Shown in pieces: positions 23,751-37,189 of a stretch of DNA of 64,000 nt (the stretch's first letter is position 1; each line of letters opens with the position of its first letter). The notes under the pieces are model-generated. The model did not search any database. It was not told the origin of the DNA and saw only the letters and a program-made list of their open reading frames with translations. Source of the DNA: Sisyra terminalis (Eukaryota; Arthropoda; Insecta; Neuroptera; Sisyridae). The stretch is taken from positions 50,530,001-50,594,000 of the forward strand of contig OY292278.1 of assembly GCA_958496175.1 (NCBI GenBank), given 5' to 3'. Made by a program: the position numbers and the translations under genes.

Positions 23751-25665
23751 TCAATGTAAATATTTTGAATGTAACTTTGTATACAACTTGAATGTTGATC
23801 CTTCCGGATCTTGAGGCTTCAATTAAATAGATTTAAGAATGAAAATGATTTTCGGTATAAGTATCGGTGAAATTCCAACTCCATGAAGTTCTTTTGTAGT
23901 GTGGTTTCTTCTAAAATTATATAATAAACCCTAAAATATAAAGCATTTTATTTAAAATTTGTACATCGAAAACATGTCTTTGTAATAAACTTACGGAAGA
24001 TTTGGTGCTAAATGTGAGGCCTCTACCCATGTGAAATTTTTCGAGTAGAATACAATTATTGATTTGAGTTATTCCTGTTCACTTTAAGCAAATTATCCAT
24101 TTGGGGTCAACTACAGAAGTGTACGTTTTCGTGGATTCTTTTAGTAAAAAAATTGTCATCTTTCTCGATTTTTTCGAATGGTTTTATACTTATATCGTGA
24201 GGCTATAGATCCTCAACATAAATTGCAGATCCGGACTCAGGTAACGATCTTTATGGGATAAATAGTTAGGAAAACATCGAATGTAAATATTTTGGATGTA
24301 ACTTTGTATACAACTTGAATGTCGATTCTTCCGGATCTTGAGGCTTAAATTAAATAGATTTAAGAAAATAATAATTTTCGAATAAGTATCGGTGAAATTC
24401 CAACTCCATGAAGTTCTTTTGTAATGTGGTTTCTTATCAAATTAATTAATAAAACCTAAAATATGAAGTAAATTATTTAAAATTTGTACATCGAAAAGAT
24501 GTCTTTTACAGTACCAATTTGAATTAAATTTACGGAAGATTTGGTGCTAAATGTGGGGCCTCTACCCATGTGAAATTTTCCGAGTAGAATACAATTATTG
24601 ATTGGAATTATTCCTTTTCGCTTTAGGAAATTTTCAATTTGAGATCAATTACGGGGATTCTTTTAATAAAAAAATTAGCATCCTTCTCAATTTTTTCGAA
24701 TGATTAATACTTAGATCGTGAGGCTATAGATCTTCAGCATAAATTGCAGATCCGGACTCAGGTAACGATCTTTATGGGCTAGGAAAACATTGATGAACTT
24801 CTTAAGGCTCCTTATTTATTACTATAAGCATTGTAAAACACGTAATGTGCCTAATGCAAAAGTTTATAAATTCTTTACACCAGGTGGATATTTTTTCCAA
24901 ACCTACAATTATAGAAAAATTAGGTATTCAAGTATCAATGACAAAAACTACTTACCAATCAATGTAAATATTTGGAATGTTACTTTGTATACAACTAGAT
25001 TGTTCATCCTTCCGGATTTTGAAACTTCAGTTAAAATGATTTAAGAAAAAAAGGATTTTCGGTAGAAGTATCGGTAAAGTTCTACCTCCATGGAGTTTTT
25101 TGTAATGTAGTTTCTGATCAAATTAATTAATAAAACCTAAAATATGAAGCATATTATTTAAAATTTTTACATCGAAAAAATGTCTTTTACGGTACCAATT
25201 CGTAATAAATTTACGGAAGATTTGGTGCTAAATGTGGAGCCTCTACCCATGTGAAATTTTCCAAGTAGAATACAATTTTTATATGGATTTGAGTTATTCC
25301 TTTTCACTTTAAGCAAACTATCCATTTGAGATCAATTACGGGGATTCTTTTAATAAAAAAATGCCATTCCTCTTGATTTTTTCAAATGATTAATACTTAT
25401 ATCGTGAGACCATAGATCCTTAACATAAATTGCAGATCCGAACTCAGGTAACGATCTTTATGGGATAAATAGTTGGGAAAATATTGATGAACTTCTTAAG
25501 ATTCCGTATTTATGACTATTTGCATTGTAAAACACGTAATGTGCCTAATGCAAAAGTTTATAAATTCTTTAAGCCACGTGGATATTTTTTCCATAACCTA
25601 CAATTATAGAAAAATTAGATATTAAAGTATCAGATGAGAAAAACTACTTACCAATATCAATTTTA
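23750..25665. repeat. Long tandem repeat, three units of about 530-700 bp
   Basis: AATGTAAATATTTTGAATGT-type starts are at 23756, 24280 and 24960. Each is followed by CTTCCGGATCTTGAGGCTT-like, GTATCGGTGAAATTCCAACT-like and AACGATCTTTATGGG segments. Units 2 and 3 also end with an AAACACGTAATGTGCCTAAT block that unit 1 lacks. The reading frames found here are short and not conserved between units. Confidence 0.85.
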
Positions 25666-26295
25666 CAAAATATATAAAGTAGATATTATCTAAATGTTAA
25701 CAATACATTTAATAATCAAATTTTAAACGAATTTAATTGTTTGAATTATAAGAAAAATATTTCGTACTTAACCAATTAATTTTCACTTTTGTTTTAATTT
25801 AAACAACTTGAAGTTACCAAGTTACCCAGTTAGGCTTCGCCTAATCTCAGAACCCAGGTTAGCCAACCAAATTTTCTTAAATTAAAAATTCATCGCAGAG
25901 ATTGGTATATTTTAAATGGTTTTGATGATAAAATCATCGTTTTTTTCAAATGTAAGTAATAATCAAAAATCCCTGTTTAATAATGAACGAAATTTGTATG
26001 AAATGACTAGAAATTTAAATTTATAAATGCCTAGTTATTATTTTTTTGGTTTCCATAGTAACCAACGATGTTTGCTCCCGGTTGCCATCTATAGGAGTGA
26101 TTAAATTCAAAATATTCAAATTTAACAATCAAAAATTTTGAAAATAATTTTTGGAAAAGAAAAACTTTAAAATCGCTAAAACCACTGTTTTCTGGATGAA
26201 AATGTGGAAAAGTGCTTCCGTGTAAATTATTTGTGGAATAGAGACTTCACTCCAGTAGATAATATAGAAAGAAATTAAAGATCAATAGGTATAAT

Positions 26296-26480
26296 TAGGT
26301 AGCAAGTGCTTGTAGATCTTTGGTTGTGGATGATCGTAAAACGTTTGTGGACAAGCAAGTGGCCTCCAACTGGCTATGTTCTTTCCGTGTTACGGGATCT
26401 AGAGTCAATGTGCCTTCAGTTCATACCCACGTATTTATCAATTCAGCCAAACAAACCACCAACTCTTTTACTTCACAAAT
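26296..26480 (+). other. Moderately GC-rich stretch, open in two frames
   Basis: The forward frame reads VVDDRKTFVDKQVASNW and onward for about 60 codons without a stop. No family is recognised, no convincing donor follows, and a poly-T tract ends it at about 26500. It could be an isolated exon or chance. Confidence 0.2.
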
Positions 26481-27779
26481 TTCTTATTTTGGTATTTTTT
26501 TTTTTTTTTTTGGTCAATAAGGTAACCAACTTGCAAAACACCATATTCATAATCATTGGCATTATGTTTGGTTATTTTGTTTTCAATGAATCCTGTTAAT
26601 TATGGTCTATGGCTACGAGTATGAGTAAATCTTGTTGAATAAATTTGCATAATTTATCAATTGAATTGAATCACGTGGTTGTATTGCACTTTAATCAATT
26701 TTCGTACTCCCATGTGCATTGCTTTGGTGTTTGTAGAGGTAGGTAGGTGTGTTTTCAATTGCACTTTCTCGATTTCCAGTAGTTCAAAAACAAACTTTTA
26801 TGCTTAAGTGATTTCTAAAACTTTTTGCTATTTTTCATAAAAACATTGGTTTCAAAGAAAATTTAAGAAGGTATACCTGCAAAAATATCCAATCTCATCT
26901 TTGCTCTGATAGAATTCGTTTCTTTGTTGGCGAGTAATGAAAATACATTGTTTTTCCTCCGACATAAATAAAACTTTCCGTCTTATCACAAACGACCAAT
27001 CAGAGCCATTTAGCACCTCACCCGATCGTCTTGTTGAAATCATAAAAATTTATCTCAACACCAAACCTATAAATCTATACGAAACATTGTGGAAAAAAAA
27101 AGCCATAAACATACTACGCACAACACAATATTTCCAAATTACACAAGTGTCAATAGCGATAATAGTTAAAACGATATAAAGTCCACATAAATTTTTATCC
27201 CATTGCATCTAATCGGTTTTTGGTTCGAATTTTACGTCTTTATTGGGCATTAACAGGTGGATGATTCAAATTTGGACCTTATTTGAGTTATTTTTTTGGT
27301 AAACCAATTTAAATTATAAAAAAAATTGTATAGACTGGGATCGATTTTTATTTTAAATATTTATTCCATGGAATTTAAACAATAATCGGACTGATTACAA
27401 CTCGTTTTTATTCCATCGTAACTTCCTTTTATACAATTTCCGTAGCCATCCATGATTTAACGGTATTACGATTGATATCAGTATTTAAAAAAAGTTAATT
27501 GAAATTGATCAAGAATAACTATGAAAATATTTTTAGATATGCGATTTGATATTTCCCTAAAAGAAAAGTAGAAGTACAAATTTTGAAATTTGGATATGAA
27601 AGAATTTCCCATTGAATTATGAAAGCTTTTATTTCATGAGAACTTCAACAATACTACAACTAATTATTTCTAGTAATCAAAAGTATCCAAATAATCATTA
27701 AGTAGCCCTAAAATTGTTTTCCGTTTTATTTTAGATTTTACTTTTTAATTTAAACTTTCATCGATGTACTTATAACTCG

Positions 27780-29170
27780 ATTTTATTCTATCCATACTTC
27801 ATTTGATAAAATTTTCATAGCCAACTGAGATACTAAGAATTGTTTTCAGTTCTTTGAAAAAAAAATAACGTGTTTCCTTTGGGCTTTTTTTAATCATTTA
27901 TGTAGAAAATTTTTTAGAAATGTAATTATCTACCGTTGTTCAATTAAAGAATATAATTACAAAAGCTTTTCTTATATAAGTTTCGACTTGTTTTTCTTCC
28001 ATTTAATTTTCAGTAAAATCGAAATAGTTACAATTCGATTTTATTCTAATCTCACTTTGATATAAAATTTTCATAGCTATCGCTTATACTTGCAGTTGTA
28101 TTAATGGTTAAGGACTTATGAAATTTTCTTTCATTGATAGCTTCTTAAATTTTTGTTCAATCTTAGTAAAATTTGCTTGAAATTAATCTTAAAACTTACA
28201 ACTTTAATAAAATACAAAATTTTCCCTCAAATTTGCTTTGATTTTTTATAATTTTATACATACATACCTGCAGGTCATTAAATTTAAAGTAAAATCGAAG
28301 TAATTCCAACTCGATTTTTTTCTAATCTTATGTTGATATAATATAAAATTTTCACAGCTATCTGATATTTGCAGTTGTATTAATGGTTAAGGACTTATGA
28401 AATGATTTTCTTTCATTGATTGCGTCTTAAATTCTTATTTAATTTAAGTAAAATTTGCTTTAAAATACTTTCAAAAGTTCCAACTTCAATAAAATACAAT
28501 ATTTTCCCTCTAATTTGTCTTAATTGCATATAATTTAAACGAAAAAACACTTTTTTTTTGACGATTTTTCCCATACAAAATGGGTTTAAAAATACCAAAA
28601 AAAATGATTATTTTGAAAAAATTGTTTTATATAGTTGAAGTGAAAAGTGTGTAGAATATTTTGGATCAAATTTTATCCAACAATTCGGCTGTAATTTTTC
28701 GTGGTGGTTGGTAACTTTAAATCACAGAAACGTTTATTGCTTTTATTTTATTTGGTCAAAAATAAATTAAAAAATTTATACTTTTGAGGATTTTTTTTTA
28801 ATTGTTGAAGCCAATAGTTGCAAGATTAATTTGAACAGGATTTATTTTTTCAGGATTAATCCTGTATAATTTTATACATATATACTTGCAGGCCATTAAA
28901 TTTAAAGTAAAATCGAAGTAATTCCAACTCGATTTTATTCTAATCTTATTTTGATATAATATAAAATTTTCACAGCTATCTGATATTTGCAGTTGTATTA
29001 ATGGTTAAGGACTTATGAAATGATTTTCTTTCACTGAATACCTCTAAAATTTTGGTTTAATCGTAGGAAAATTTGCTTTAAATTAATCTTAAAACTTCCA
29101 ACTTCAATAAAATTAAAATATTTTCCCTCAAATTTGTCTTAATTCTATGCAATTTAAACGAAAAAAACAT
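27780..29170. repeat. Diverged tandem repeat around AGTAAAATCGAAGTAATTCC
   Basis: The motif recurs at 28012 (variant), 28288 and 28916. Each is followed by AACTCGATTTTATTCTAATC-like, TTGCAGTTGTATTAATGGTT and TTTTCCCTC(A/T)AATTTG blocks. The second unit carries about 350 extra bases. A decayed unit precedes at 27780. Confidence 0.75.
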
Positions 29171-30520
29171 TCCTAATTTTTGATCATTTTTCCCATACAA
29201 AATGGCTTTAAAAATACCAAAGAAAATGAATTTTTTTGAAAAAAATTCTTTATATAATTAAAGTTAAAAGTGTGAAGAATATTTAGGAACAAACTTCAAT
29301 AAGATTTATCCAGAAATTCGGCTGTAATTTTTCGTGGCGATTGGCAACTTTAAAGCACAGAAACTTTAAGTACTTTGTTTTTTTTTCAAAGAAAAATTAA
29401 TTAAAAAGTTATACTTTTGGGAAAATTTCTTTTCATTGTAGAAGTCAATAGTTTTAGGATTAATTTGACCCAAATTTTAGTGAGATTTACCGAAAAATTA
29501 AGTTGTAATCCTGTATGATTTTCGGTATAAAAATTTTTGCTTCTCATATAGAGGAAATTGTAGAATTTAATGAAAAATACTTCAATAAATATTTCAATAA
29601 ATTCTTCCCAGATTTATCCTAGCAATTGAAAACAATGGTTTAAATGGTTGGTCTTTTAGCCAGCAATTTGCGTAGCCTATGGTGTTGATGGTAGAATTTT
29701 ATTACTAGAATTCACTTTTCCTAGAAAATTCTTCCTTTATAAGATTATAGCTTTTCCGATTAACTTTTGTTTCGCAAGTGAATATGGATGATTTTTCCGG
29801 CAATCTTTCTTGGTAGATTTTATTCTCAGTTACTATCGCAAAATTCGGTTAAAATGGGAAAATTTTAATAACTTTATTACTGATGAAAATTTTTAAAAAA
29901 TCACCAATAATTTCTGTAATTTTTTATTCGTAAAATCTCACATGGTAATTTTAAATTTTCAAAATATTTTAAAATTCAAATAAGAAAATTATCTTCGGTT
30001 TACATTAAAATATATAGATATAATTTCACATACAATACAAATTGTATTTAAATACAGTTTTTACGACTTAACAACTTATAATTTCAGTAATTTTTATACT
30101 TTTTTAAAGAGTATGAAAAAAATGTATACAAAGATTTCCAAAGAAATTATCTCTAATGTTTGGTTCGAACTATCGACATAATATTAACAACAAAAAATTA
30201 GTCTGTAACTGGTTCTTATCGCACCAACCGAAAAGGTCAACAAAAGTAAAAGATTTCCGTTGGTATTTTGTGATTTATTGCATAATATTTTTATGATACA
30301 TTTGACACGTGTATGACGCACTAGACAACTTCAATCAACAATTAGTAATGATTTTGCAATTTTCGCCTCTGAAATTGACAAGAAGAAAAAAAATTGTGCA
30401 ATTTATTGCAACAAACAGCAACAGATATGTGCGCTTTAATATCTGGTGGATGGGTGCCAATTTTTTTTTTAAAAAATAACCGCTGATCTAGTTTTCACGG
30501 AAAATTTAGATTATATATAT

Positions 30521-32365
30521 TAGACTGCTTCAAAAAAAAAATATGAATTTTTTTTCTCTTAATTATATCGAAAATATTGTTGGGAATGACAAAAAAAAAA
30601 TTCTGTGAAAGTTTAAGCACTTAATATTAACTATTAAGAGGTGCCGCATCGCAAATTTCGATTTTCCATTTAAATAACATGGGAACAATATTCTCTTGCA
30701 CTTTGGAATTTTATAGCTCACGTTGGTGATAATATTTCAGAAAGACCAAGGCACATTCTTGTAGAAAATTGAACGATCAACAAAAAAGGTCCATTACAAG
30801 TTTATGATATATTTATTCATTCAAAAGTTATTCGAGGTCAAAGTTGAACTAAAGAGAAATTTTAATATTTTCTCAATTTTTTGACGCAACCATCAATTTT
30901 ATGAGAAAATTTTATAGGACATTTTTTGTTGAGTACTTTTATTCCTATAACATATTTCTATAAAAAATTTTGATATTTTTCACAGGTCCTAAGTTATTTG
31001 TATTGAATTGAAAATATTCGTAATTATAAAATATATTTTCAGTTCATGGCAAATAACTTAGAACCTGTAAAAAATTACAAAAACTTTTATTTGTAGAAAA
31101 TTGACAGTCTACAAAAAAGGTTTCGTACAAGTTTTTGATATATTTATTCCTTCAAAAGTTATTCGAGGTCAAAGTTGAACTAAAAAGAAATTTTAAATTT
31201 TTTTCAATTTTTTAACGCAACCATCAATTTTATGAGATAATTTTATAGGACATTTTTTGTAGAGCACTTTTTTTCCTATAACTTATCTCTATAAAAGTTT
31301 TTGATATTTTTCACAGGTCCCAAGTTATTTGCATTAAACTGAAAATTCCCTGAATTATTATATTTTTAACATAAAAAATTTTTTTTTCATTACTTAGGAC
31401 CAGTGAAAAATATCAAAAACTTTTATAAGTTATAGAAAGAAAAGTGCTCTACAAAAAAAGTCCTATAAAATTTTCTCATAAAATTGATGGTTGCGTCAAA
31501 AAATTGAAAAAAAATATTAAAATTTCTCTGTAGTTCAACTTTGATCTCGAATAACTTTTGAAAGAATAAAAAATATATCGGAATGACCAAGGTATATTCT
31601 TGTAGAAAATTGAACGATCTACAGAAAGGGTCTCTTACAAGTTTTTGATATATTTATTCCATCAAAAGTTATTCGAGGTCAAAGTTGAACTTAAGAGAAT
31701 TTTTAATATTTTTTCAATTTTTTGACGCGACCATAAATTTTATGAGAAAAATTTATAAGAATTTTTTTGTAGAGCACTTTTTTTTCTACAAGTTATCTCC
31801 ATAAAACTTTTTGATATTTTTCACAGGTCCTGAGTTATTTAATTAAATAAAAAAAATATTTTTCTGTTAAAAATATAATAATTAAGGGAATTTTCAGTTT
31901 AATGCAAATAACTAAAGACCTGTGAAAAATATCAAATACTTTTATGGAGGTAAATAATAGAAAAAAAAGTGCTCTAAAAAAAATGTCCTATAAAATTTAT
32001 GGTCGCGTCAAAAAATTGAAAAAATATTAAAATTTCTCTTTAGTTCAACTTTGACCTCGAATAACTTTTGAAGGAATAAATATATCAAAAACTTGTACGG
32101 AGACCTTTTTTGTAGATCGTTCAATTTTCTACAAGAATATCTCTTGGTCATTCCGAAATATTGTTACCAACGTGAGCTTTAAAACTTCAAAGTGCAAGAG
32201 AATATTGTTCCCATATTATTTAAATGGAAAATCGAAATTTCCAATGCGGCACCTCTTAATACTAATATTAAGAGATTAAAATTTCACAGAATTTTTTTTT
32301 GTCATTCCCAACAGTATTTTCGATATAATTAAGAAAAAAAATATCATTTTTTTTGAATCATTTTA
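30521..32365. mobile_element. Family A composite palindromic element (A4)
   Basis: It begins TAGACTGCTTC and ends TTGAATCATTTTA. The 8-bp flanks are ATATATAT and ATATTTAT (7 of 8). At 1,845 bp it is nearly twice the basic length: the left-arm block with AACGATCTACAAAAAAGGTC-like sequence occurs near 30770, 31110 and 31610, with matching right-arm blocks between and after them. The arms were therefore multiplied within one element. Confidence 0.75.
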
Positions 32366-33491
32366 ATATTTATTTTCTTAATTTTTTTCGTTTACTCATG
32401 GACTTTCGATTAAAAAAACAGGTGTCCTTTAGATAAAAAAATGATCTAGAAGAATCAATTTTTGAGATAAAATATTTTATAAGCCGATTTCTATTGTAAA
32501 AAAATGAATATCAACCCTTGTTGATACCCTCCTCGGCGGCACCAAATGTGTTTTTAGATTAAGTTATACTTTTGCCTATCGAGACCAAGTTAAACACACA
32601 TTAACCCTCGTCCCTACACCCCACTTGCGTATATTTCATATTAAGCGGATCAGAATTTAATTTTTCTCTCTACTTGTAAAATTCATCCCCTAACGTAAAC
32701 GATATTCAAATGTGATATATTACAATTTGGGGGGGTGGAAACCACTGCCGCGTTTATGGCTTTAATGTACACAAATTTTTTTCATCTTATCAAATAAAAA
32801 AAAAAAGTGCAGTTCAAATTTAATATCTTTGAACTTTTTTCTCGATTTGATGAATTGCATATAGGGAAAAATTCTTTCGACGCCTTCTTCGATCGTAAAT
32901 CACACCAACAATCGGGCCATTCTGATGTATAGGTGGTTGATGGAAATTTATGAAGAAATGACGGAAACCCAACAATTGCTTTGGAAAATTGGTGAAATTT
33001 TCTATGGAAAAAAAAATCACAATATATATATGTATAACTCGCTAAGACCATTATCACCTTTATACTGCCCTAAATACATTAAGAGATAAACGAAATCCAC
33101 GTTTGGGTTTGATTTCATGCGCAAAAAAAAAAACGTATATGGGGTAATAAATCAAATGAAATCGAAATTCGCAAGGGGATGTTAACATTTTTTTAATGAA
33201 TTAAACATTACGAGATTTACGATTTTGGAGTTGAATAAACTTAAACGGAGAAGTTTTTACTGCAGCATTGATTTTTATTTTGCGACGAACAACTTTAATG
33301 GATATTTTCTATTTCGCTTCGCGAAATTTGGTGGACTTTTAGTGTCAATATCAAGGCCAAATTAATTCCTATAAATATTCTTTAAGTTTTAAAATTAAAA
33401 GAGATCAATTTTGGATACTTTTCCAGTTGGTAAGTGAATAAATGAACCATTTCTTGCAAGTAATAGCCCGCATTTATCGATTTCCGTTTTA

Positions 33492-34855
33492 TCTATACTA
33501 ATATATAAAATTCTTGCGTCTGTCTGTACATTTCGATTTTGAACCCAATTTTAGGGTAAATATTTGTTTCATGAGGCCCTTATTCCAAATTTAACATTTT
33601 TAAAATTTTTGTCTGTCTGTGTGTCCCGATTTAACTAAAGAACGGAACTACCGAATTTAATGAAATTTGGTATTAAGATACAACACAATTTACCACAGAC
33701 TATAGGCTACTTATCATTCCAAAAAAATAATAAGGGAAGGTATTCCCTAGGGATGAAAACAGAAATTTTTACACTAGACCGGTGAGTTATATATCATTGG
33801 AAAGGTAATTTAAAGTAAGAAAATAATCTGTAAAAATATTTTTAGTTAAACTGATAAAAAGCACAGTAAATTCAATTTAAATTTTTAAAAATTGCCTCTT
33901 TGAAATATAAACCTTTATATATATAAAACACATAGTTGATGTTCATAGCGTAATGGCTTACGTTTCTAATATTCTGATGCTCCTAATTATAAAGACATGG
34001 GCTCGATTCTTACAGTAATTTTTGTTTATTTTTATTTTTTTTGCAAAATTGTTGTAAAAAGGCCCTTAGAGGTGCTCAAAATTGAAATATTAACAAAAAA
34101 AGTAATAGTAGTAGTAATAATAATAATAAAAGTAATAAAACTTAAAGTAAATACGTTTTTAAAACCGTGCATAAATAAAATCCTTTATTTATGTATCCCC
34201 TCTGACTGATGAAATTTTAATATTCGATATATTCCCTATAAGAAGTAGACATCTGATTTTTTTTTGAAAATTCCTACCCTAATAGAGTAAAAAGGGTAAC
34301 TTAGTTTGTATGAGAAAATGTATAGTTAATCAACAATCGAAATTTTGAATTTAATAAGTATAATTAATAAATAAATAATTAATTTATAATAAATTTCTGT
34401 TTTTGTTATCTAATTTTAATAACAACGTTTTAAATAACGTTATTTCACTAAATTAGTATGAAAGTTTATGTAGTACTTATTCTAAAAAAGCAATTTTTAA
34501 GTTTTGTTTGTTTTTCAACAATCAAACTTTTTAAAATCTAATTTTTATCAACCAATGATTGTGACCTGGAGCAATCATTTATTCTGCTGAGAAACATTAA
34601 GGGAGCAATTTTTTGTCATATATTTCATTATCAATCAAAGTATAAAATCTTCCAAACTAACTTTTCTTCGGTATTTAGAAAAGTTTGAAAATTAATTATT
34701 GTTATTGAAAATTTAAAAAATTTTGTATGTACAACGTCCAAATGTGAGAAATCGAATTGCTTTTTAGTCATGATAATCAAAATAAAGGTCATAATTTAAA
34801 AAGAAAATATAATCTACATCTACGATACGCAGACGAAGTCGCGGGGATCAGCTAG
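33492..34855 (+). mobile_element. Non-autonomous Helitron, copy (a)
   Basis: It begins TCTATACTAATATATAAAAT and ends GCGGGGATCAGCTAG, lying exactly between A (33491) and T (34856), as rolling-circle Helitrons do. A short GAC-GAA-GTC hairpin precedes the CTAG end. It includes (GTCT)n near 33520-33620, a tRNA-like stretch at about 33945-34016 and a (TAA)n-like tract near 34100. No Rep/helicase gene is present. Confidence 0.88.
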
Positions 34856-34857
34856 TA

Positions 34858-35575
34858 TCTATATATATATAATATATAAAATTCTTACGTCTGTCTGTAC
34901 ATTTCGATTTCGAACCCAATTTTGGGGTAAATATTTGTTTTAAGAGACCCTTAATCCAAATTTAACATTTTTAAAATTTTTGTCTGTCTGTCTGTCTGTC
35001 TGTGTGTCCCGATTTAACTAAAGAACGGAACAACCGAATTTAATGAAATTTGATATTAAGATACAACACAATTTCCCACAGACTATAGGCTACTTATTAT
35101 TCCTAAAAAATAAAAAGGGAAGGTATTCCCTAGGGATGAAAACAGAAATTTTTACACTAGATCGATGAGTTATATATCATTGGAAAGGTAATTTAAAGTT
35201 AGAACCTAATCTGTAAAAATATTTTTAGTTGAACTGATATAAAGCACAGTAAATTCAATTTAAAGTTTAAGCAATTGCCTCTTTGAAATATAAACCTTTA
35301 TATACTTTCACATAGTTGATGATAATAGCGTAATGGCTTAGGTATCTGTTATTCTGATGCTCTTAAATATAAAGGCGTGGGTTCGAATCCTACAGTAAAC
35401 TTTGTTTTTATTTTTTTTTTTACAAAATTGTTGTAAATAGACCCTTAGATTTGCTCAATAAGGATATATGAACGAAAAAAATTAATAGTAGTAGTAGTAT
35501 TAATAATAATAGTAACAAAACTTAAAGTAAATACTACACCTACGTTACGCAGACGAAGTCGCGGGGATCAGCTAG
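34858..35575 (+). mobile_element. Non-autonomous Helitron, copy (b)
   Basis: The same family as copy (a), 718 bp, placed two bases downstream of it in the same orientation. It starts TCTATATATATATAATATA (an altered start), ends ...CAGCTAG and is followed by T. It has the longest GTCT run (34981-35008) and the best preserved tRNA-like segment. Compared with copy (a) it lacks most of the last 600 bases. Confidence 0.86.
35334..35397 (+). other. tRNA-like segment inside Helitron (b)
   Basis: TAGCGTAATGGCTTAGG fits a pol III A box. GGTTCGAATCC is a perfect B box within a five-pair T-arm-like hairpin, GTGGG-TTCGAAT-CCTAC. Related, more decayed versions are in copies (a) and (c). I could not fold a convincing acceptor stem or settle an anticodon, so this is tRNA-derived sequence (a captured tRNA or SINE head), not a working tRNA. 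Confidence 0.55.
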
Positions 35576-36332
35576 TTTATATATAAATAGATAGTACAAC
35601 ATGAACTAGTTATGATAATGCGATATAATTCATTTATGAATGAATCATTATGTTATGGCGGCTTCGAGGAATTAATAAATAGATTCGTGGGTGTGATATT
35701 GTGATTTAGGTAAATGGGGTAAAGAGCAATGTCCTCGTTTTTTTTTTATTCTTCTTCTGTGAAAAATTCAATCAATTCACGGAAAAAAAATAAAATGGGA
35801 TGGCAAACTTTTTAAATTTTAATAGAAATGTCACGTATCGAATGCAATGTGGTGATAAAGTTTGCTTTTATCACGGTGGAGTGTGTAACATATGTATCGC
35901 CATGAGTCATAACACAAAGATCTTATTGTTTCAAAGATTTGTATTTGCATAAGAACTATCCGCGATTTTCGTAATATTGTGGAGAGATAAGGATGTAGGA
36001 TGAACAAGTACATTTACTTGGGAAATTCATTGTAGTTGGGGCACTTCTTACATGTACAATTATCTCTAATCTTTCAGCTGGCATCGTTACGATTTAAGTC
36101 GAAAGATTGAGGAATCTTTTATACTAATTCTTCTTTTGAATTTACCACCAAAAGTTTCAATATTTAAAGTCCTAGTAGATGGCATTGTTGACTGTTATCC
36201 AGCCTAAGTTATTGTACCAGAAGGAATTTAAGTAAGGAAAGACAATTTAAGTAAGAAATTTAGTAGTCCTATGGCGGAGCCATATCTTGCCATATTTCCC
36301 CCATTATGCATTAGAAGATTGGATAACATTAT

Positions 36333-36510
36333 TTTATATTGTGTATACAATATATAGGATATATTGCGGTCCAATTTATGTAATATAATAATATATAAAA
36401 ATCATACCATAAACATAAATTTGAACAGAAGTTCAAGCAAAAATATTCGTGACATATTGCCCATATACGTATTTCGATTGCCAAGCAATCTTCCTCAGTG
36501 GTCATCAAAT
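36333..36510 (-). repeat. Repeat R copy, reverse orientation
   Basis: Runs from TGTGTATACAATATATAGGA to CAAGCAATCTTCCTCAGTGG and TCATCAAAT. The overlapping 75-aa frame is repeat-derived. Confidence 0.7.
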
Positions 36511-37063
36511 AGTTTCTTTCTTTGTAATAATATTGATATCAGTTGTAACATAAGTAATATTTTTCATATTTTTATCTTAACTCAATCATAATTCATCTTT
36601 TTCTGAATCACAACTATAACAAGCAAAACAAAAGAACGCTTTGTTAGAAATACAGTTTTCATGGACCCATTGCTTGCAAAGATTACGTTGAATCCAACAT
36701 TCACGTGGCTGGATAAGGAAAAGATCCACGTGGATCTTTTTACCCCAGTTATTTTCAAATGTTTTTTCTAGATTATAAACTAGTTTACTATTTAAATTAG
36801 CTAAAAACTAATAATAAATCCTGAAATATCACTAAAGTTCTTATACTCTTAAATTATGGTTTAGTCTAGTCAAAGCGATATTGCTGCTGGAAATCGGAAA
36901 AAATAATAATTAAAATTTTACTTTTATTAAAATATCCAGGTGCCATTGTAAATTTCTTATCTCTAGTGTAGCTTATCTGCCAGGGTGGCCTCAAAATGCT
37001 TCTTACACCTCCTCATCCCTAAAGTTATAGTTAAATAGAGCAATATATCACTAATATTTTAGT

Positions 37064-37180
37064 TACGGAGTGATCCAAACTACTAGATGACTACTGAGGA
37101 AGATTGCTTGACAATCGAAATACTTATCTGGTCAATACGTCACAAATATTTTGTTTGTTTGAACTTCTGTTCACATTTAT
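37064..37180 (+). repeat. Repeat R copy, partial
   Basis: ACGGAGTGATCCAAACTACT, then GAGGAAGATTGCTTGACAAT, then GTTTGAACTTCTGTTCACAT. It has an extra TCTGGTCAATACG segment, also present in the reverse copies as CATATTGCCCA/CGTATTGCCCAG. Confidence 0.65.
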
Positions 37181-37189
37181 TTTTACTAA

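Noticed and set aside
33520..35010. GTCT and TAA microsatellites as independent features
   Set aside because: They are internal parts of the Helitron family, present at the same place in the copies.
35334..35397. Functional tRNA gene
   Set aside because: A and B boxes are visible but no acceptor stem pairs and the anticodon arm is unclear; the other copies are decayed.
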